A stretch of DNA of 64,000 bases. It comes from Aplectana chamaeleonis. Taxonomy: Eukaryota > Nematoda > Chromadorea > Rhabditida > Cosmocercidae. Positions 57,585 to 64,000 of the stretch are shown here, in pieces. Made by a program: the position numbers and the translations under genes. Below the pieces are notes generated by a model. It was given only the letters and a program-made list of their open reading frames with translations. It was not told the origin of the DNA and did no database searches. The stretch spans positions 62,001-126,000 of the forward strand of contig JAPDOI010000173.1 in NCBI GenBank assembly GCA_029168955.1, read 5' to 3'. Numbering within the stretch: the first letter of the stretch is position 1; each line of letters starts with the position of its first letter.

Positions 57585-57725
57585 AGAGTTAACGTAATAA
57601 ATTTAATCTGAGGAATGGACGGGGCTGCGACGGTGGATCGCCGCGCGCGAATCGAAATCCCGTTGGCCAAAGAGGCCGCCAACACCGCACGACCAGCCGC
57701 CTGGTCTATGCGTCGAACTAAATCG
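57585..57725 (+). repeat. Dispersed repeat family D, copy 2
   Basis: Partner of 50382-50525, with the same phrases GGGGCTGCGACGGTGGATCG, CCGTTGGCCAAAGAGGCCGC and TATGCGTCGAACTAAAT. The open frame continues to 57887 beyond the shared part. Confidence 0.65.
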
Positions 57726-58239
57726 AATACCGAAACCATACGTGTACCGAACAGACACGCATTGTGTGCATCTTCAGAGAAAAATGCAAACAATTCTTGG
57801 AGAAGTAGACTCGAGATGCGGAAGGATCATAAACGGAATGCAAACAAATTCCAGGGCCCGCAAATGAATGAGCATACAAGAGCATGATAGAAGAGGCATT
57901 GCGCACCAAAACAACAGTACAACAGAAAACAAAAATTTAAGCTGTGGCTCACTACGCGCCGCGGTCGCGTCGCAGCGTTGCAATTAGAGCACGCTCATAC
58001 GTCGCCAACGCCTTTAGATGGGGTTGTGGTGGGATGAAGAAGAACATGACAGACAACAATGTACAGGTTTTCAGGCGGCATGAAGACCGCTGTTTACAAA
58101 GCCATTATTGACAATCAACCATGGTTCCTACTTCCAGTGATGGAGCATGGGTGTTAAATGTCAGGTAAAACTGACGGAGGTCAAACTCCATCACTCGTCA
58201 TCATGTTAATAGTGTCTGGTTTCTAACAGTTATCACTCT

Positions 58240-58410
58240 CTTCTATAGTTGTGCAATTTCGAAAAAAAATTCCGAACAAACGAAAAATGAAAAAAATTCG
58301 TTCGACAAAATTTCGAACGAACGGAATTTGAAAAAACTTAGTTCGACGAATTTTCGAACGAAAAAAGACGAACGAAAATTTCGAAAATTTCGTTCGTGTA
58401 CAACTATACT
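58240..58410. repeat. AAATTTCGAACGAAC-rich low-complexity array
   Basis: Words TTCGTTCG, TTTCGAACGA and AAATTTCG recur in both orientations. It is similar in style to the TTCGAA arrays at 24410 and 26400. Confidence 0.6.
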
Positions 58411-58935
58411 CTCTTCTTCTATACTTTAAATAATTTCTTATTGTGAGGCATTCTTCTTCCGTATTTCCTAGGATTAACACCTGAGCTTATCAGTTATCTC
58501 TCACAAGACTGCCAACAGAGGATCGGTCTCAGAAACCCTTACGGAAATCATTCAGGCACGGAGAACACATCAACTTTTTGCCCCTTGTGCAAGCTATAGC
58601 CTTTTGCATTCAAGAACCTGTATAGGCACACAAGGGGGTTCACGAGTGCTCAGAGGCACAGGTGTAGCAGGTGAAAAATGATGTTAAAATGGCTAAATTC
58701 AAGGACTGCAATACATTTCCCTGTAATACTTGCGAGAAAACCTATCATTCAGCAAGCAGTCCAAAAGACGGAGGAGTTTGTTTCAAAAATTGCAATGCTC
58801 CAGTTCCCACGTTAATGGCGAACTGAGGCCGAAACTACTCCACTACCGTCCTCCGAGATGAAATATGGCAAAGAAACACCACGTTTCAAAGAAGAATCGC
58901 AGCCGGTTGGCAGAATACACTCTTCACGAGATCAC

Positions 58936-59150
58936 ATATAGTGGAGTCCACCAAGAGTGTCTCATTTACTTATCAATGAGAAGCGGTCGATCGGAGATCA
59001 ATGATTATGAAACTCGTTGTAGCACAACCGCTCCCGCTCAATCGGTATCGAGCGTGCTTGTATAGGATTCATGCACATTGATCCCCAGCCGAGCGCTTCT
59101 CAATGATAAGTAAATGAGACACTCTTGGTGGACTCCACTATAAACATTTC
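58936..59150. mobile_element. MITE with TA-type flanks, about 65-bp TIRs
   Basis: TA-TAGTGGAGTCCACCAAGAG on the left and CTCTTGGTGGACTCCACTA-TA on the right, near-perfect through TGTCTCATTTACTTATCA. TA flanks suit a Tc1/mariner-type mobiliser. Confidence 0.82.
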
Positions 59151-59154
59151 GTAT

Positions 59155-59580
59155 AAATATTTGGGTGAAAAAAATGATCGGGATGACCTTTGGGCAATGA
59201 AAGAGGGTTAAATCTGACTAAAAGTTTGGTATCTTGCGAATTATAAAGGTTCTGACGCTGATGTATCAAAGTGCGAAGAGGGTTCAGATTAGGTATATCA
59301 GGAAATGCGGTGATAATCAGTTATATGAAACAAAGAGATAGTAACACTATAGTGAAGATAACACAACAAAATTGTAATATTATTATTATCCTGAAAATAG
59401 TACCTAGTTGATTTACTCTATACTCGAAATGCACGCTGCCCTGAATCATAATCAGTTGCCAACACTTGAGGTGAAATGATTCCTTGTGTTTGTTACACCA
59501 CCTCAAATGATGGAAGAAAACCAGAGCATGTCAATGATTACGCATTCGGTTCCCACTCTGACATCCCACTGAAACAGAGG
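59155..59580. other. No gene seen
   Basis: AT-rich, with short ORFs only. Confidence 0.45.
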
Positions 59581-59661
59581 TAAGCGTGCTCTAATTGCGA
59601 CGCCGCAATGCGACCGCGGCGCGTAGTGAGCCACAGCTCAAGGCCACGTAGTATTCTTCGC

Positions 59662-60130
59662 CATAGGCAACAGCTGCGGTGGTCCCACCACGAGTGGCAA
59701 CGAAGAAAATTTAGAAAGTTCAAATTACGCAATATGCAACGGCTACGGAGGTCTCACCACGATTGGTAACAGAGAAACTTTAAAGGATACAATATGCAAC
59801 TGCTACGATGGTCCCACTACGATTCGTAACCGAGAAACTTTAAAGGACGCAATTCGTAACTATTATAGTGTTCCCACCACGATTCGTGACGGAGAAGCTT
59901 GAATGGGCCCAATACGCAACAAATGAGGTGGTCCCACCACGATCCGAAAAGAAGAAAGCTCAAAGGGTTCAATATGCAACACCCACGATGGTCCCACCAC
60001 GATTTATCACTGAGAAAGTTTGAATGATGCAATATGCAACGGCTGTGGTCGTCCCACCACGACTCGCAACGGGGAAACTTCAAAGGAAGCAATACAGAAC
60101 AGCTATGGTGGTCACACGATTCGTCAGCGA
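59662..60130 (-). repeat. Tandem array, exact 60-bp period, about eight units
   Basis: The word AATATGCAAC or its variants falls at 59731, 59791, 59851, 59911, 59971, 60031 and 60091, exactly 60 bp apart with no indels. Because 60 is a multiple of 3, the minus strand reads as 20-residue units (SWWDHRSCCIL-PLKFL-YE). It is open except for two stops, each at a Trp codon (TGG to TAG or TGA). The longest uninterrupted ORF is 60362-59817. Whether this was ever protein-coding is unknown. Confidence 0.85.
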
Positions 60131-60612
60131 GAAATTTATGGAAAATCAGAAAGAACAACAATGTTGTTGTTCCTTCCGAGAACAAACAACAAAAACAACA
60201 TCCATGAATGAATACGAGATCAACATGAACCATCAAGAAAGAACCGTGATGAAGTACAGATACATACAAAACAATGGACTCCACCATGAAGAAGCGCGCA
60301 AATTCGAATTTCAGCTTTGCGCGTGAACTGAGACGCAAATCAGCCCAGAACACACCACACACACCACCTCACGGTTAAACGCGGTCAGTCCGATTTTTGT
60401 GCGACATCAGTCCTATTACTGCGTTTGCGCGCGATCCGACCGGATGGCGAAGCGGTTGTATCGCGAGCACCGGAATGCAATCGCTCTGACCGCGAGTTTA
60501 TTCGCGGTAAGTCCTAATTGGGCTTTCGATCGCGGTCAAAACGGTTCCTGAGCGCGGTAAGTACTATTCGGCAAGTTCTGTGCGCGATAGGTCCGCCCTT
60601 ATGTCTGAGAGG

Positions 60613-61226
60613 GTGCCGATACTCGATTTTGCGTTATCGAGCGCCCCCGCAAAGAATAAAAGTTGCATTTTCTTCTATTTCGGCCGCAAGGGTACAATGA
60701 ACGCTGCCTTGAACGACGAGCTTCACAGTCAACGTGAAATTGGTGAAAATGAGAAATCCGCTTCTGATGGCTCTATGGATGCAGAGACCTGACAGAAGCG
60801 ACACTTTCGGAGTTCAGCAGGGTGTGATACGGAGGAGCTAACAACAGACGATTATCAAGAAGTTATACATATAGTGGAAAATCATGAAAGATCAATGTCT
60901 TTTACGCACTCGTTGGGTTGTACGTCGGCGCAATAGCAATCTCAGATAATGGGGTCGGAGGCCCGCTGGCAATCCACTGGCGAGCAAGCACCGTTCCCGG
61001 TCGTGGCCCTCTCTTTGTCGGTTCGCCGCCAGCATTTTGGGGAACCGCTGGCAGTCGATCGATGGCGAGTTGTCTCTCCCGCTCAAGACCAGCGCGTCTC
61101 CAACTCACCGCCCGCCGATTGCCCATCACCCGCTCAACGCGCGGTGGTGACCACCTACCCGCCCGGAATACCTACCTTTGCCAGCTTGCCGCCCGCTTGA
61201 GTTGTCTGAGAATTGAAACCGGCCGG
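60613..61226. other. No recognised gene; GC-rich 60900-61200
   Basis: ORFs on both strands (for example plus 60918-61298) are GC-rich but resemble no known family. GGCAATCCACTGGCGAGCA and GGCAGTCGATCGATGGCGAG are loosely repeated about 95 bp apart. Confidence 0.35.
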
Positions 61227-61470
61227 GGGAGGGAAAAGAGGCACTCCGATATGGGCGGGACCCCAGAGCGTATGGCCCGCGCACCTCCTAGTGGATAAGA
61301 GAAACGAATGGGAGAAATAGTAATCATCTGGAAGAGACGAAATCTAATGAGGGTGGCAAATAATTCCAGGAATATCCAAGATAAACGCTTCGCGATGTAA
61401 AAGAGACTCGTCCATGAGAAGGTGCGCGCGCCATGCGCTCTCAGGCTCCTCCCATATCAGAGTGCCTCTT
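61227..61470. mobile_element. MITE, about 65-bp TIRs
   Basis: AGAGGCACTCCGATATGGGC on the left pairs with TCCCATATCAGAGTGCCTCT on the right, through CCAGAGCGTATGGC/GCCATGCGCTCTCAGG and GCGCACCT/AGGTGCGCGC. Confidence 0.82.
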
Positions 61471-61759
61471 CGGGCGCACCCAAACCGGCCTACAGAGAGA
61501 TTCGCCAGGACCAAGAGCGCGCACCGGGTAACCTTAGGTGGGTGCATATTGATCGATGTCGAAAGGGCAAAAAGGGGTGCCTAAACGGAGCCCTCAGAAA
61601 AAAAAGGAGTGCCTGTTTTCTGAATTCCAGAGAAATAGTCACCGACAAGCACTTCTATCGAATTTTCTCTTCTTCTCCTTCGCCTTTTTCATGTGAATAC
61701 TCTACGAATCCTTGAAGGTTCCGCAAGTTATTGCTTATAAACAACTCTATGAAGGATTT

Positions 61760-62191
61760 GATTTGGTTTGATTGTTGTGTTTATATTGAGTTTGATTGCT
61801 GTCTTGAAAAACAAACGCTTCTGTGATATTTATTTATTTGCTTATTTATTCATTAACGTAGGGCGACCTACGTGTAATAAAACAACAACATATATTAATG
61901 AAGCATTACACACTCAATCGATAGACGAAAAAAATCTGAAATCATGAAAAATCCTACAGCTACATCATCAGGAATGATTTGGTTTGATTGTTGTATTTAT
62001 ATTAAGTTTGACTGCTGTCTTGAAAAAAAAACGCTTCTGTGATATTTATTTATTTGCTCATTTATTCATTAACGTAGGGCGACCTACGTGTTATAAAACA
62101 ACAACACATATTAATGAAGCATTACACATTCAATCGATAGACGAAAAAAATCTGAAATCATGAAAAATCCTACAGCTACATCATGAGGAAG
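61760..62191 (+). repeat. 216-bp tandem duplication (two units)
   Basis: Units 61760-61975 and 61976-62191 are about 95% identical (GATTTGGTTTGATTGTTGT, ACGCTTCTGTGATATTTATT, AATCGATAGACGAAAAAAAT). Each contains the short palindrome ACGTAGG-GCGA-CCTACGT. High identity suggests recent origin. Confidence 0.92.
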
Positions 62192-62205
62192 CCTCTATCG
62201 CCACC

Positions 62206-62245
62206 AGTTCCCTAGCGTTGACTTTAAAGTCAAGGCTAGGGAACT
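62206..62245. repeat. 40-bp near-perfect palindrome
   Basis: AGTTCCCTAGCGTTGACTTT is followed directly by AAAGTCAAGGCTAGGGAACT; 19 of 20 positions pair and there is no loop. Confidence 0.9.
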
Positions 62246-62249
62246 ATGG

Positions 62250-62996
62250 AAACACTTTAAGATTAATGCAATATTCAGGGACTGAAAAACCCGAGTTGGA
62301 ACCACCTGGTATACCGCAATCAGGGATGTTCGTAAATAAGAATGACGACTAACGAGATTAACGACTAACGGGTTTTTTGGGTGTTACGTCAAACGACTGA
62401 CGACTAACGAAATCAAAAATATTTTCGTAAGCAATCCCAAAACTCGTTAGGAGTCAATAGTCATTCACATCGCGCATCAACTCAAGGATTACATCATGAT
62501 TGATACATAGATCTCTGTCGGTTGTTCTAGGTGGGTGGTACAAGATAAGTAAACCCTTCAGTATTTATTACTTTTGCTGACACTGCTTCGCAATTCTGGA
62601 ACCCCAACCGAATGTTGCGAAAGGTGAGGCGCAGCACGACTTTGTAAGAGGCTCACTGAACCAGTTCCGACACTGGCTCCAGCTGAGATTTTCTTGGAGG
62701 GAATTGGAATTATCAGAGGTGATACGATGACTACGAGAAGCATTAGCGATCTGGGTTACCTATTGATTTTACACCACGATAATCTAATAATAGCACTGGT
62801 GGACAACGACTTTGAGAACGGGAAAACCGAAAACTTCTTGGTTCTAAAACAAAGTTTTTAGTAATTCCATATCTTTAGGTTTTTGAGGAAGTTTCTATTC
62901 CAGGAAGTTGCCCATGACCTCATGCAGGAGGCAGTTTTAAAAAAAGAAGAGAAAGAAGAAATAGGTTCTCAGTCAGTAATTTAAACCTAACGGAAC
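62250..62996. other. No gene seen
   Basis: A short array of ACGACTAACG words lies at 62345-62415. No other signal. Confidence 0.45.
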
Positions 62997-63076
62997 TTAA
63001 AGGCAGTGGTCACGATGAAAAAAGTTATCGAAAAAACTACAAAAATCAGCTCAGGTATAAAACAGCTCAAAAGCTA
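62997..63076. mobile_element. MITE subfamily 2 left end, interrupted by mariner
   Basis: TTAA-AGGCAGTGGTCACGATGA and the following 60 bp match the left end of 33620-34174. The match stops at TA (63075-63076), where the mariner terminus begins. Confidence 0.85.
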
Positions 63077-64000
63077 CCAGGTTGTCCAATAATTCTTGTC
63101 CGAAAATTTTCAGAAATCTATAATTTTCCTTGGAAGTGTTATAATATCAGGCAAGTGCAAGAACCTTCTAGAAGGTTCTCCAAAGTTCTACGCTAGGGGC
63201 ATATAAGACGCAGTCGCCGCGTCTAGCTACCAGTACAAGCTAAAATGGACCAAGGTCGAATTCGTACGTTCGTGTACTACGAGTGGCTGCTGGGCAACGA
63301 CTCGGGCACCGCGGTCGCCAACATCTGCAGGGCGTGCAAGGAGGATGCAGTGTCTCAACGCACAGTCAGCCACTGGTTCAATCGTTTCGAGAGCGGCGAC
63401 ACGAGCCTCGAGGACAGGGAGCACAGCGAGAGGCCTTCTACGGTGGATGATGACGAAGTCCGTCGCTGTATCAAGGAGAAGCCGGAAGCCACCACCCGTG
63501 AACTGGCAACGACGCTCGGCTGCAGCAACTGTACCATCCACAATCGACTCAACTTACTCGGCTACCACAAAGTTCTGGCCCGTTGGATCCCCCACCGTCT
63601 GACGGACGCCAACAAGCAGAGCCGCGTGGCCGTCTGCCAGTCCCTCCTCCTTCGTCCACATCGCGAGGAGTTTCTCGAGGACCTGGTCACTGGGATGAGA
63701 GCTGGGTCCTCTACGACAACGTCGCCCGCCGTGCCGTCTGGATCCCACGCGGAGAAGAGCCGCCGACGACGCCGAGAGCCAACCTGCACCCGCTGAAGAT
63801 CATGCTCTGCTGCTGGTGGGACACCAAGGGCATGCTGTACTTCGAGCTGCTCCCGCAAGGCAGGACGGTCACCGCCTCCATCTACACCGATCAGCTTGAG
63901 AAACTAGCAGCCGCCATCCGAGAAAAGCGTCTCCGACGGGCCTCGGTTCACCTGCTGCACGACAACGCGCGCCCCCACGTGGCGAAGGAGACCCAGCAGA
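63077..64000 (+). mobile_element. mariner-family DNA transposon, 3' end outside window
   Basis: The terminal repeat starts CCAGGTTGTCCAATAATTCT directly after a TA dinucleotide, the usual mariner target. The transposase starts at 63245. The element is clearly more GC-rich than its surroundings, which suggests recent arrival. Confidence 0.9.
63245..64000 (+). pseudogene. mariner (DD34D-type) transposase with one frameshift, truncated by window end
   Basis: A transposase would cut and paste the element at TA. The start ATG at 63245 opens MDQGRIRTFVYYEW. An N-terminal HTH region follows (VSQRTVSHWFNRFESGDTSL), then a second HTH (TRELATTLGCSNCTIHNRL) and the linker form WIPHRL of the mariner W-PHEL motif. 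Near 63691-63694 a single base is missing from a G run. In the next frame the catalytic region continues with DESWVLYDN (first Asp) and LLHDNARPHV (second Asp). The third Asp lies beyond 64000. Apart from this frameshift no stop is seen. Confidence 0.88.

Larger units (their letters stand above)
57945..59640. repeat. Inverted 58-bp ends about 1.7 kb apart
   Basis: AGCTGTGGCTCACTACGCGC at 57947 onward is the complement of GCGCGTAGTGAGCCACAGCT near 59619-59639. Pairing continues through CGCGGTCGC and GCAATTAGAGCACGCT. It could be a DNA transposon with about 58-bp TIRs. No transposase ORF is visible inside. Confidence 0.6.
56662..60612. repeat. Inverted terminal segments about 3.95 kb apart
   Basis: GCTCAGACATAGGAGCGGAC at 56664 onward pairs with GTCCGCCCTTATGTCTGAGA near 60592-60611. 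Inside each end are CGCGGTCAA and GCGATCAAACCGG-type short repeats (56710-56820, 60420-60590). This may be a large element with later insertions, or two separate related repeats. Confidence 0.45.

Noticed and set aside
58690..58810. Cys-rich peptide CNTFPCNTCEKTYHS
   Set aside because: A short patch without borders or a recognisable family.

Overview
The window is eukaryotic and non-coding for most of its length. It looks like a repeat-rich nematode genome, probably a strongylid or hookworm type. Three things support this: very short introns (55-103 bp) with TTTCAG-like acceptors, the mix of RTE, CR1, Penelope, BEL/Pao and mariner elements, and dense inverted-repeat (MITE-like) elements. The genus cannot be fixed from sequence alone. 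No operon, CRISPR array, rRNA or intact tRNA gene is seen.

Host gene. On the minus strand, eleven exon candidates between 55858 and 27849 join in phase (1554 bp: 517 codons plus a stop). The 5' part encodes a coiled coil. The 3' part is Ser/Arg/Lys-rich and ends at a stop at 27849-27851. Exons sit in three tight clusters (55.0-55.9, 36.5-37.2, 27.8-28.3 kb) with one isolated exon at 49.5-49.7 kb. The large introns (about 5.3, 12.3 and 8.3 kb) hold most of the transposons to the right of 28 kb. The protein was not identified, and the gene continues upstream beyond 55858.

0-9.4 kb: minisatellites (1.56-2.0, 3.5-3.8, 3.9-4.1 kb), a perfect 31-bp hairpin (2.86 kb), a 5'-truncated RTE with a 16-bp target-site duplication (5.4-5.9 kb), and several fold-back elements. 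9.4-11.7 kb: RTE copy 1, internally deleted. 13-21.9 kb: CR1 fragments, then RTE copy 2 split by a 4.5-kb CR1-bearing insertion that also carries long (TA)n tracts, a tRNA-like SINE head and a small MITE. 22-27.8 kb: inverted-repeat elements, TTCGAA-rich arrays and another SINE. 28.7-31.6 kb: two head-to-head Penelope 3' pieces, each with an intact GIY-YIG endonuclease ORF. 32.4-36.3 kb: TTAA-flanked MITEs and minisatellite. 37.6-41.3 kb: a nested palindromic complex with two SINE heads. 42.4-45.7 kb: RTE copy 3, the most complete. 46-52 kb: MITEs and nested inverted-repeat elements. 52.3-54.6 kb: a BEL/Pao gag-protease remnant beside an LTR-like segment. 56-62.3 kb: MITEs, a 60-bp-period tandem array and a 216-bp tandem duplication. 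63.1-64.0 kb: a mariner transposon inserted into a MITE and cut by the window end.

The coding elements present (RTE, CR1, Penelope, BEL, mariner) are mostly broken by frameshifts, stops, deletions or lost catalytic residues. The Penelope endonuclease ORFs are intact, and the mariner transposase has a single visible frameshift. Many non-autonomous elements have no visible autonomous partner here.
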